From assembly GCA_003164305.1 (NCBI GenBank), contig PLSZ01000412.1, forward strand, positions 446 through 6,540: a DNA stretch of 6,095 nt. Reading direction: 5' to 3'. Shown here in pieces: positions 1 through 5,364 of the stretch. The notes under the pieces are model-generated. The model searched no databases, was not told the DNA's origin, and saw only the letters and a program-made list of their open reading frames with translations. The stretch's first letter is position 1; the number at the start of each line of letters is the position of its first letter. Source of the DNA: Acetobacteraceae bacterium (GTDB lineage Bacteria > Pseudomonadota > Alphaproteobacteria > Acetobacterales > Acetobacteraceae). The position numbers were made by a program, and so were the translations under genes.

Positions 1-12
1 GACCCGAGGATC
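1..12. repeat. Partial REP-like palindrome copy cut by window edge
   Basis: The first 12 bases (GACCCGAGGATC) are the exact reverse complement of positions 63-74, so the window opens inside one copy of a palindromic repeat whose inverted partner lies about 50 bp away. The other half of this copy must lie before base 1. Palindromes built on CCCGAGGAT are, as far as I know, common dispersed intergenic repeats in Alphaproteobacteria. Confidence 0.6.
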
Positions 13-62
13 TCTCGACACGCCAACGACGTCAAAAGTCGGGCAAGGTACCCGGGCGGGCC

Positions 63-87
63 GATCCTCGGGTCGAGCCCGAGGATG
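63..87. repeat. REP-like palindrome downstream of dnaQ, possible terminator
   Basis: Positions 64-72 (ATCCTCGGG) and 78-86 (CCCGAGGAT) form a perfect 9-bp stem around the 5-nt loop TCGAG. It lies about 85 bp beyond the dnaQ stop codon on the minus strand, so it could stabilise or end the aroE-coaE-dnaQ transcript. No U-tract follows in either direction, so a classical intrinsic terminator is not supported. With the inverted partial copy at 1-12 it forms a two-copy element. Between 87 and 171 I see only short GAGGATGA-type direct repeats and no gene. Confidence 0.6.
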
Positions 88-171
88 ACGATGAGGGAGT
101 CGAGGATGATGTTCTGGAGAAGGTGTGCGCCTTCGGCGACCTAATCCTGATGGCTATCGGGGCGTCCCCCG

Positions 172-852
172 CTACCCCGCCAGCCAGACCGGATCCTTCA
201 ACCGCGCCACCATCGCCTGGTGCGCCACGAGTTCCGCCTCGGTCGGCTCCACCAGTCGCGCGGTTCGTGGCCCGGAGCGCACATAAACCGCCACCGGCGC
301 GGTCGAGCTATCGGTCGCCAGCCCCAACCCGCGCTGCCGCCCGCCGGTCAGTTCGACGTAAACTTCCGCCAGTAGCCGGCAATCCAGCAGCGCGTTATGG
401 GTGGTCCGCTGCGACAGGTCGATCGCGAATCGCCGGCACAGCGCGTCCAGGCTGTTCGGCATCCCGGGAAACCGCGCTTTCGCCAGCAGCAGCGTATCGA
501 CCATGCGCTCCGGATGCAGCTTTGGCAGCCCAATCCGGCCGAATTCGTGATTCAGGAAGCCGAAATCGAACGGCGCGTTGTGCGCGATCAGCCGCGCCTC
601 GCCGCCGAAAAACGCCACCAGATCGGCCGCGATCTCGGCGAATTTCGGCTTACCCTCCAGGTCGGTGAGGCGGAACCCGTGAATGCGGGAGGCTTCTTCG
701 GGGATATCGCGCTCCGGATGAATCAGCGCGTGGAAAAATTGACCGGTCGGCAGGTCGTTGATCAGTTCCAGCGCCGCGACCTCGATCACCCGGTCGCCGG
801 TGGCGGGATCGAGGCCAGTCGTCTCCGTATCGAACAGAACGGCGCGGGTCAT
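172..852 (-). CDS. dnaQ: DNA polymerase III epsilon subunit (3'-5' proofreading exonuclease)
   Basis: This 226-residue protein is the proofreading subunit of the replicative polymerase, which removes misincorporated 3' nucleotides within the Pol III core. It is a DEDDh exonuclease and all catalytic residues are visible: D8 and E10 in FDTETTG (ExoI), D96 in HNAPFDFGFL (ExoII), and H152 and D157 in THNALLDCRLLAEVY (ExoIII). Just after ExoIII, QRGLGL (residues 173-178) fits the beta-clamp-binding pattern QxxLxL/F at the place where the E. coli protein carries its clamp motif. The length is close to the E. coli protein (243 residues). The ATG start lies 10 nt after the coaE stop; a GGAG sits about 13 nt upstream, inside the coaE end, suggesting translational coupling. 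It is the last gene of the operon, followed by a REP-like hairpin. Identification is firm. Confidence 0.96.
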   Translation of the reverse strand: MTRAVLFDTETTGLDPATGDRVIEVAALELINDLPTGQFFHALIHPERDIPEEASRIHGFRLTDLEGKPKFAEIAADLVAFFGGEARLIAHNAPFDFGFLNHEFGRIGLPKLHPERMVDTLLLAKARFPGMPNSLDALCRRFAIDLSQRTTHNALLDCRLLAEVYVELTGGRQRGLGLATDSSTAPVAVYVRSGPRTARLVEPTEAELVAHQAMVARLKDPVWLAG

Positions 853-862
853 GCCAAGGGGA

Positions 863-1450
863 TCACTCCAACAATTCCAGGATCAGGCGGCGCATCTGCC
901 GGTTGGTCAGGTATCGCGACAGCCCGGTACGGATCACGACATCCGCCCGCCTGCGTTTTTCCCGATCCGGCATTTGCCGCGCGATGATAGCCCGGATGTC
1001 CGAGTCGCTCATGCGGCCACGCTTGCGCACCCGATGAATTTGCACCGGCTGAGGTGCCGAGACGACGACGATCTTGTGCACCTTCCGCTCCCGCCCGGTC
1101 TCGAAGAACAGCGGGATGTCCAGCACGGCGGCGCGTTTCCCGGCACGGCGAGCGGCGGCCAGGAACCGCGCCTCTTCCTCCCACACCATCGGATGCAGGA
1201 TGTGTTCGAGCGTTTTGATCGCCTCGGGCTTGCCGATGACGGCGGCGCGCAAGGCGTTGCGATCGACAGCGCCGTTTTTGACAGTACCGGGAAAGGCGGC
1301 CTCGATCGGGCGGATGGCGCGGCCGCCCTTGGCCTGGACCTTGTGCACGGCGGCGTCGGCGTCGAACACCGGAATGCCGGCGCGGCGAAAAGCGGCGGCG
1401 GCGGTGGACTTGCCCATGCCGATGCCGCCGGTCAGGCCGATGATTTTCAC
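863..1450 (-). CDS. coaE: Dephospho-CoA kinase
   Basis: This cytoplasmic kinase catalyses the last step of coenzyme A synthesis, phosphorylating the 3'-hydroxyl of dephospho-CoA with ATP. The 195-residue product begins KIIGLTGGIGMGKST, containing the Walker A loop at residues 8-16. It then shows the DAD motif (30-32) typical of CoaE, the core strand motif LDIPLFFE, and an Arg-rich lid/C-terminal region (RARxMSDSDIR-type, then RQMPDREKRRRADVVI). I chose the GTG at 1450 as the start. It puts the P-loop at the usual distance from the N-terminus, whereas the longer frame would read about 46 implausible residues back into aroE. The nearby ATGs at the aroE stop are out of frame and end after a few codons. 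The start lies 13 nt after the aroE stop, and no strong Shine-Dalgarno is visible. The length is normal for the family. Confidence 0.95.
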   Translation of the reverse strand: MKIIGLTGGIGMGKSTAAAAFRRAGIPVFDADAAVHKVQAKGGRAIRPIEAAFPGTVKNGAVDRNALRAAVIGKPEAIKTLEHILHPMVWEEEARFLAAARRAGKRAAVLDIPLFFETGRERKVHKIVVVSAPQPVQIHRVRKRGRMSDSDIRAIIARQMPDREKRRRADVVIRTGLSRYLTNRQMRRLILELLE

Positions 1451-1463
1451 CGGAACCGCGTCA

Positions 1464-2315
1464 TCATGACATAGGGGAGGGCGGCAGCAGATCGGCGGCG
1501 ACAAAGCGGCGGAGATCGTCATCGACCGCCGGCTCGACCCCGAACCAGCCGCGGAAGCCTGGGATGCCTTGGTACAGCAGCATGCCAAGTCCCTCGACCG
1601 GAGTCAGGCCCCTGGCTTTCGCGTCCCGGAGCAACGGCGTTTCCAGCGGCACATAGACGATGTCCGCGATCGCCGTACCGGGCCGGGCGCGGGACAAATC
1701 CAGCGCCAAAGCCTCCTTGTTCTCCATCCCCAGAGCGGTGGTGTTGACGACCAGAGCGTGGTCCGCCACGGCGGCGTCGCGCTGCTCCCACGGCACGATG
1801 GCGGGACCAGGCAAATCCCGGACGCACTGCTCGGTGCGGCTCGCGGTGCGATTGGCGATGGTGACTCGCACGCCCTCCGCCAGCAAAGCGGACGCGATCG
1901 CCCGCGCGCCGCCACCGGCACCCAGCAACAGCGCCGGACCCGCCGCGGGATCGACCCCGTGCGCGCGGAGATTGGCCAGGAAGCCCCACCCATCGGTGTT
2001 CGCGCCGCTGATCTTGCCGTCGCGGAACGTCAGCGTATTGACGGCGCCCGCGCGCCGCGCCGACTCATCGACTGCATCACAGACCTCGAACGCCGCGAGC
2101 TTGTGCGGGATCGTGACATTCGCCCCGGCGAACCCCGCATGCATCAGGCCGCGCACCGCGGCGGCGAAGTGCTCCGGCGCGATCGGCAGCGGAATATAGA
2201 CCCCGTCGATCGCATACTTCTCCAGCCAATAACCGTGCAGCCTGGGCGAGCGGGAGTGCGCGACCGGCCAGCCAATGATTCCGGCGACTCGCGCGCGAGC
2301 TGATACAATTGTCAT
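1464..2315 (-). CDS. aroE: Shikimate dehydrogenase (NADP+)
   Basis: This enzyme reduces 3-dehydroshikimate to shikimate with NADPH, the fourth step of aromatic amino acid synthesis, in the cytoplasm. The 283-residue protein carries the shikimate-binding serines in SRSP (S21, S23) and NVTIPHK (66-72) with the catalytic lysine K72. NTDGWGF (106-112) supplies the catalytic aspartate D108. The Rossmann nucleotide loop is GAGGGARA (132-139), and NRTASR (155-160) is the usual NADP-phosphate site. EGLGMLLYQG (241-250) carries the substrate-binding glutamine Q249. It is the first gene of aroE-coaE-dnaQ, an order common in Alphaproteobacteria. In many of those genomes maf precedes aroE, but here a divergent accessory gene does. 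The ATG at 2315 gives a normal N-terminus; the Shine-Dalgarno is weak (GGGGA about 11 nt upstream). Confidence 0.96.
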   Translation of the reverse strand: MTIVSARARVAGIIGWPVAHSRSPRLHGYWLEKYAIDGVYIPLPIAPEHFAAAVRGLMHAGFAGANVTIPHKLAAFEVCDAVDESARRAGAVNTLTFRDGKISGANTDGWGFLANLRAHGVDPAAGPALLLGAGGGARAIASALLAEGVRVTIANRTASRTEQCVRDLPGPAIVPWEQRDAAVADHALVVNTTALGMENKEALALDLSRARPGTAIADIVYVPLETPLLRDAKARGLTPVEGLGMLLYQGIPGFRGWFGVEPAVDDDLRRFVAADLLPPSPMS

Positions 2316-2425
2316 GCGGGCAGGATTCCCCGTCGAGGCCGGAAGATCAACTGGCGGACTGACAAGCGGGCGACCGGCCGGTTTCGCCCGCGTAACGCCT
2401 TATTAAATATCCCCGGCGGCCTTCC

Positions 2426-2454
2426 ATTAACCGCGCCGGTAACGTTCGGTTAAT
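2426..2454. promoter_or_regulatory. Inverted repeat in the divergent aroE / small-gene intergenic region
   Basis: ATTAACCG (2426-2433) and CGGTTAAT (2447-2454) form a perfect 8-bp inverted repeat with a 13-bp spacer. The half-sites are 21 bp apart, or two helical turns, which suits a dimeric regulator binding one face of the DNA. It sits in a locally AT-rich part of the 162-bp gap between divergent genes, 24 bp before the plus-strand start and about 110 bp upstream of aroE. I could not define a convincing -35/-10 pair for either direction here. Its role as an operator is inference. Confidence 0.4.
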
Positions 2455-2477
2455 CATTCTTCTTTAAACCATGCCGC

Positions 2478-2768
2478 ATGGCGACCATGCGAACGATACG
2501 CGCTTGGGGGATGGCAGGGATGATTGGGCTGGCGATGCTACGCCCTTTGAACGCCGGACATGCGGCTGAGACACGGACCAGCATTGCCGTATCGGTGATC
2601 GTCGCCAACACCTGCTCGGTCACGCTCACCGCGCGCTCGGTCGTGAACAGCCATTGCACCTGGCCACAGCCCGCGACCGTCTCGACGGTGCCTGTGCCGA
2701 TGGCGCCGGCGCCGACCACCAGCAGAGGAGAATCGCAAGGCGTGCGTTACCTGGCGATCGAGTACTGA
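2478..2768 (+). CDS. Small secreted protein with SCPU-like N-terminal strand
   Basis: This 96-residue protein of unknown function starts with a clear Sec-type signal peptide: basic RTIR, hydrophobic GMAGMIGLAML, and a likely cut after AGHA near residue 29. The mature part begins TRTSIAVSVIVANTCSV. That resembles the start of the pilin encoded at 3906-4388 (ATIAVTATVPQACTV) and of spore coat U (SCPU) domains generally, including the first cysteine (C46). A second cysteine follows at C60, so one disulfide is possible. The centre is rich in Pro, Thr and Ser, and the C-terminus ends in an aromatic residue (YLAIEY), as pilus subunits do. It is far shorter than an SCPU domain of about 140 residues. 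It may be a mini-subunit, an internally deleted pilin, or an unrelated envelope protein. No strong Shine-Dalgarno is visible; the ATG at 2487 (residue 4) is an alternative start. It converges on the tip-subunit remnant with a 9-nt gap. Confidence 0.6.
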   Translation: MATMRTIRAWGMAGMIGLAMLRPLNAGHAAETRTSIAVSVIVANTCSVTLTARSVVNSHCTWPQPATVSTVPVPMAPAPTTSRGESQGVRYLAIEY

Positions 2769-2777
2769 AAACCAGCC

Positions 2778-3099
2778 TCAATAATTCAGGATCGCCCGCA
2801 CCGTATCGGTGACCTGTCCGGCCGGCACATGCTGACCGCTGAGCAACAGCCCAAATACCGTCAGCGTCGCCGATGTCCCGGTGGTGGACCCGGCGACCCG
2901 GCCGGACGCTCCGTCGTCCCAGGGCTGCGTCCGCACCGCGTCCAGATAAAGCCGGTAGCGCAACAGCGCTCCATCGCCGGCGCGCATCTGGCGCGTCGCC
3001 GCTCGGCCCGCCTGTCAGAGCTACCGTGAACATGGCCGGCCCGCCACAACACGGCACTTGGATCGTTCCGACTGGTTGACGCTGGAGACTCACGCGGAG
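2778..3099 (-). pseudogene. Frameshifted C-terminal remnant of an SCPU (CsuE-like) tip subunit
   Basis: Two minus-strand frames together spell the second half of a spore coat U domain. Upstream frame: GTIQVPCCGGPAMFTVALTG then GPSG. Downstream frame: TRQMRAGDGALLRYRLYLD, then RTQPWDDG, TLTVFG and a terminal TDTVRAILNY. These match the family's usual pattern of an xGTIxVxC strand, a TRxM turn, LxYxLYxD, and a final TDTVxVxxxY. Dropping one base at about 2997 (after the GGC codon at 2998-3000) joins the frames smoothly. The first SCPU strand and any signal peptide are missing; clear homology starts near 3069. It lies downstream of the pilin and chaperone, where Csu-type operons carry usher and tip genes. 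It is therefore probably the relic of the tip gene after loss of the usher. A single base error in the assembly could explain the frameshift but not the missing N-terminus. Confidence 0.75.
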
Positions 3100-3209
3100 G
3101 GCATGGGCCGCCTGCGGATGGGCGGCCTCAGCACGGCCATCCACGAGGCGGCAAGGCCCACGCCGTGCAGAACGATCCAGTTACGCCTCGACCGACAGAG
3201 TCTGGGCAA
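3090..3209 (-). other. Possible leftover signal-peptide reading frame after the chaperone
   Basis: Overlapping the chaperone end, a TTG at 3209 could open a 39-codon frame, read to the TGA at 3090-3092. It has a basic start (RSRRN) followed by a hydrophobic run (WIVLHGVGLAASWMAVL), in the style of a signal peptide. In Csu-type operons the usher begins right after the chaperone. I therefore suspect this is the start of the lost usher or of the tip gene, fused by deletion to the SCPU remnant. It has no recognisable mature domain, so this is a weak inference. Confidence 0.2.
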
Positions 3210-3900
3210 CGGTCTTGCCATCGATCTCGGCGGTTAGCCTCATTTGTGTGCCGGGGGTGACCGGCAGCGCCGCGGACCAGTGGCGTTCGGCTCCCGCCAA
3301 CACGTAGGGCAGGCGGTTTTCCAACTTGCCTTCGACGGGCGCTCGGGCGGGAAGGGCGAGAGTGATCTTGCCAACCCGGGTGTGCAGGGCACCGATATTA
3401 TGCGCGATGACGCCCAGCCCGCCGGCGGCGCGCGCGGCTCGCCAGCGCAAATCCGCGACTCCGCTGGCGGGCGCGGCGAACACCGGCAGCGACACCCGCA
3501 GCGCGAGCTGCACGTTGGTCGCGTTGGGCGGCGGCAGTTCATCCACCAGCACGCGGAACGCGAGCTCGGTTGGGCCTGGCGGCGTGTGCAGCACGACCCG
3601 GATGATCTGGGTCTCGCCTTCCGGCAAGCTGAACATGGGTGGCGAGACGGCGATCGCGTCACTGTGGATCAGGTCGTCGGCGCCATTCGCCGGTTGCAGC
3701 CACGCGAAGGCGCGCACCTGCAGCGTGCTGGCGCCACCGCGACGATTGACCACCTGAATGGTATTGGCGGACTGCCCCAGACCCGTGGTGATGCTGATCG
3801 GCAGGAATTCGAGTTGCGCGGCGTGGGCGCCCCGCGGCACCGCCGGTAGCAAAACGAGCCCCCCGGCGATGCGGAGGGCTCGGCGACGCGTGATCGGCAA
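3181..3900 (-). CDS. PapD-like periplasmic pilus chaperone (CsuC-type)
   Basis: This 239-residue protein resembles the periplasmic chaperones that fold SCPU pilins by donor-strand complementation and hand them to an outer-membrane usher. Residues 1-27 form a signal peptide ending in GAHA. Its start, ITRRRALRIAGG, contains consecutive arginines loosely like a Tat signal. The N-terminal Ig domain (about 29-145) shows IQVVNRRG, LQVRAFAW, then FSLPEGETQIIRVVL with the alternating hydrophobic G1-type strand. It also has FRVLVDELPPP (115-125), equivalent to the family signature YRIxVEExPP, and SLPVFAAP. The C-terminal Ig domain (about 146-239) ends QTLSVEA. The start appears to be TTG, 5 nt after the pilin TGA, with no good Shine-Dalgarno. 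Translational coupling to the pilin is likely. The expected usher does not follow, so its present role is uncertain although the frame is intact. Confidence 0.9.
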   Translation of the reverse strand: MPITRRRALRIAGGLVLLPAVPRGAHAAQLEFLPISITTGLGQSANTIQVVNRRGGASTLQVRAFAWLQPANGADDLIHSDAIAVSPPMFSLPEGETQIIRVVLHTPPGPTELAFRVLVDELPPPNATNVQLALRVSLPVFAAPASGVADLRWRAARAAGGLGVIAHNIGALHTRVGKITLALPARAPVEGKLENRLPYVLAGAERHWSAALPVTPGTQMRLTAEIDGKTVAQTLSVEA

Positions 3901-3905
3901 CGCGA

Positions 3906-4388
3906 TCAGTAGGTGAGGGTGACGTGGATCGTATCGGTATAGACGCCGGCGCCCGCGGTCTGGCTGGCTGGGATGAAGCCATGGACCGGAGTGACCGTGG
4001 TCAGGTCGGCCGTACCGGTCAGGTCCGCTCCCGCGCCGGTAGCCCGTATCTTGGTGTGGGCTCGGTCGCTGAACAGATACGACCGCTGTTGTGCACCGGA
4101 TGATATCGAGCGAATGGCCGCGGTGCCAGCGACCGTTGGGTTCGCGCCCGCGTCCACGTCGATCGTGTAAGCGTTTGGCGCCTTGCAGGTTACGGCGATG
4201 TTTGACGAGCCGCCGGTGCCGAGCGCGGCGTCATGGTTACTGAACGCCAGGGGCGTGGTGGTGACCGTGCATGCCTGTGGAACCGTCGCGGTAACCGCGA
4301 TCGTGGCGGTCGCGGTTACCGCATGGCCGGCGCCCGGCAACGCCAGGGCGATCGCGGCGACCCCCGCGAGGATCAGATGACGTCCCAT
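3906..4388 (-). CDS. Spore coat U (SCPU) domain pilin, CsuA/B-like major subunit
   Basis: This 160-residue secreted protein belongs to the spore coat U / Csu pilin family, the subunits of archaic chaperone-usher pili used in surface attachment. A signal peptide (residues 1-23) ends in GAGHA. The mature chain starts TATATIAVTATVPQACTV, the usual donor-strand and first beta-strand region. C40 and C68 are spaced for the conserved disulfide. The C-terminus TDTIHVTLTY is the typical terminal beta-strand ending in Tyr, contacted by the chaperone. The length fits one SCPU domain. The ATG at 4388 is preceded by AAGGA about 11 nt upstream. It heads the minus-strand pair pilin-chaperone and lies downstream of a good promoter at 4454-4482, with a leader of roughly 59 nt. 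No usher is present in the window to assemble it. Confidence 0.92.
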   Translation of the reverse strand: MGRHLILAGVAAIALALPGAGHAVTATATIAVTATVPQACTVTTTPLAFSNHDAALGTGGSSNIAVTCKAPNAYTIDVDAGANPTVAGTAAIRSISSGAQQRSYLFSDRAHTKIRATGAGADLTGTADLTTVTPVHGFIPASQTAGAGVYTDTIHVTLTY

Positions 4389-4411
4389 GACTATGCTGGT
4401 CCTTGTCGAAC

Positions 4412-4441
4412 GCGAGATTGTCTCGCCGCTATATGGGCGAG
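4412..4441 (-). promoter_or_regulatory. Leader segment with two mutually exclusive hairpins
   Basis: Read as the pilin transcript, the 5' leader contains segment A (CTCGCC, 4441-4436), B (GGCGAGA, 4427-4421) and C (TCTCGC, 4417-4412). B can pair with A over 6 bp with an 8-nt loop, or with C over 6 bp with a 3-nt loop, but not with both. Segment C ends about 24 nt before the start codon, close to the AAGGA ribosome site. This is the layout of a simple attenuator or translational switch, but the stems are short and chance is possible. Confidence 0.3.
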
Positions 4442-4453
4442 CGGAAGGAGTAA

Positions 4454-4482
4454 ATTTTAGACGCAGGTTGACCAGAGGTCAA
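4454..4482 (-). promoter_or_regulatory. Near-consensus sigma70-type promoter for the pilin-chaperone pair
   Basis: On the minus strand, TTGACC (4482-4477) matches the -35 consensus at five of six positions. TAAAAT (4459-4454) matches the -10 consensus at five of six, and the spacer is exactly 17 bp. Transcription would begin near 4447, giving a leader of about 59 nt before the pilin ATG. This is the best promoter I can read in the window. The -35 hexamer lies within a perfect palindrome at 4468-4482, which suggests repression by a bound protein. Confidence 0.65.
4468..4482. promoter_or_regulatory. Palindromic operator candidate overlapping the pilin -35 box
   Basis: TTGACC-AGA-GGTCAA is a perfect 6-bp inverted repeat with a 3-bp centre. 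One arm is the -35 hexamer of the minus-strand promoter and the other arm extends into its spacer, where a regulator would block polymerase. A consensus -10 (TATAAT, 4483-4488) also directly abuts it on the plus strand, but it has no convincing -35 at the right distance. The palindrome might therefore control both directions. The regulator is not encoded in this window. Confidence 0.5.
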
Positions 4483-4641
4483 TATAATTCCAGAGATGTA
4501 ATACTATATTTATGACCAAACCGCCACCGTGCTTCGCTTCCTCTTGGTTGCACCGTCACGCTCGGTCGCATCCAGGCTCAGCCGAATATCGATGGATTTT
4601 CGCCGGTCCGGATTCGTGTATTTCTCTGAACGACTGGATTT

Positions 4642-5364
4642 TTGAAGCAAAACCTCGCGAACGCGGATGGTCCGGCAAGTCGCCGCGGCGGCCGCGGCCT
4701 TCCGGTGCCCGCGAATGTCAAACGCACGCGCCGTGCTTATTTAGACAATGTGATCGTTTATGTTCATGCCTTTACGGGCGGCCACCGCACTGGAAAGGCC
4801 AAAACCCATGTCGCTCATGGCTCCCCCGAACATTGACCACGCCTGGCGCATTCAGCAATGCCGGGCAACTGGCCATCGGCCCAGGAGGGACGGTCGATGG
4901 GGACGGGGCGTTCAGTCAGCCGCCGTCCACCGCGCTGGATTTCATCCTCGGCGAAACCACTCCGCTCCTCGCCAGGACACTGATGGTCGGCGGCGAATTC
5001 ACCCTGGGCGGTACCCTGGATGTCTCACTCTCGAACGGTTTTACCCTCGCGCCCGGCGAGACGTTCACCCTGATCGACTTTCCCCCCGGCGACCTGACCG
5101 GCGGTTTTGCCTCCGTCGTTCTCCCCAACGTCCCTGGGCTGACCATTTTCCGAAGTCGTGCTGCCAGACGCGTTGGAACTGCTCGTCGAGAGCGTTCCGG
5201 AACCCTGGTCCTCGCCGGTCTTGCTGACGGGACTGCTCGGCGTTTGGCGCGCGCGTCGGCGGAAGAACAAGGCGTGGAGGCTCCGCGGCGAGGGCGTTTA
5301 CCCGTCCTTAATGCAATTCGTGTGTGATCCCGGTACGGACACCGCGAAGGGCTCGAGATCGTGA
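4642..5364 (+). pseudogene. Broken PEP-CTERM surface protein gene
   Basis: PEP-CTERM proteins are exported and sorted to the surface by exosortase. Two or three frames here make one such protein. From about 4836 a beta-rich body reads TTPGAFSNAGQLAIGPGG, ALDFILGETTP, then FTLGGTLDVSLSNGF and FTLIDFPPGDLTGGF, ending NVPGLT. In the next frame SEVVLPDALELLVES leads to VPEP (5194-5205), a hydrophobic stretch (5209-5247) and RARRRK, which is a complete sorting tail. Skipping one base at about 5145 joins body to tail as GLTFSEVV. Upstream (4642-4836), the other frame gives DNVIVYVHAFTGG and THVAHG, possibly an earlier part of the body shifted again near 4800-4833. No signal peptide or clear start is found; 4495-4641 holds nothing recognisable. 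The frame continues about 30 codons past the sorting tail and overlaps the next gene's start by 4 nt. Confidence is good for the tail and body, lower for the 5' part. Confidence 0.75.

Noticed and set aside
123..668. Long plus-strand open frame opposite dnaQ
   Set aside because: It is rich in Arg, Pro and Ala with no domain, lies wholly antisense to a certain dnaQ, and is a by-product of GC-rich codon use.
397..1474. Plus-strand open frames opposite dnaQ and coaE
   Set aside because: They have no recognisable motif or ribosome site, and the minus-strand proteins carry full sets of catalytic residues.
1451..1588. N-terminal extension of coaE
   Set aside because: It would overlap aroE by over 120 bases and add about 46 unnatural residues before the P-loop. 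The GTG at 1450 gives the family's normal start.
1569..2303. 244-codon plus-strand frame opposite aroE
   Set aside because: The composition is Arg/Gln-rich and low in structure; aroE on the other strand is complete and unmistakable.
2403..2467. Possible CtrA boxes (several TTAA tetramers)
   Set aside because: None of the TTAA pairs has the 7-bp spacing of the CtrA site; spacings of 10 and 19 bp are seen.
2450..2719. 89-codon minus-strand frame opposite the small secreted gene
   Set aside because: The plus-strand product has a clear signal peptide and SCPU-like strand, while the minus frame shows no such features and its end lies in the AT-rich intergenic region.
4512..4830. The first 100 or so codons of the 271-codon plus-strand frame as real protein
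   Set aside because: They lack a signal peptide and read as Cys/Arg/Trp/His-rich shadow sequence. The recognisable body starts only near 4836.
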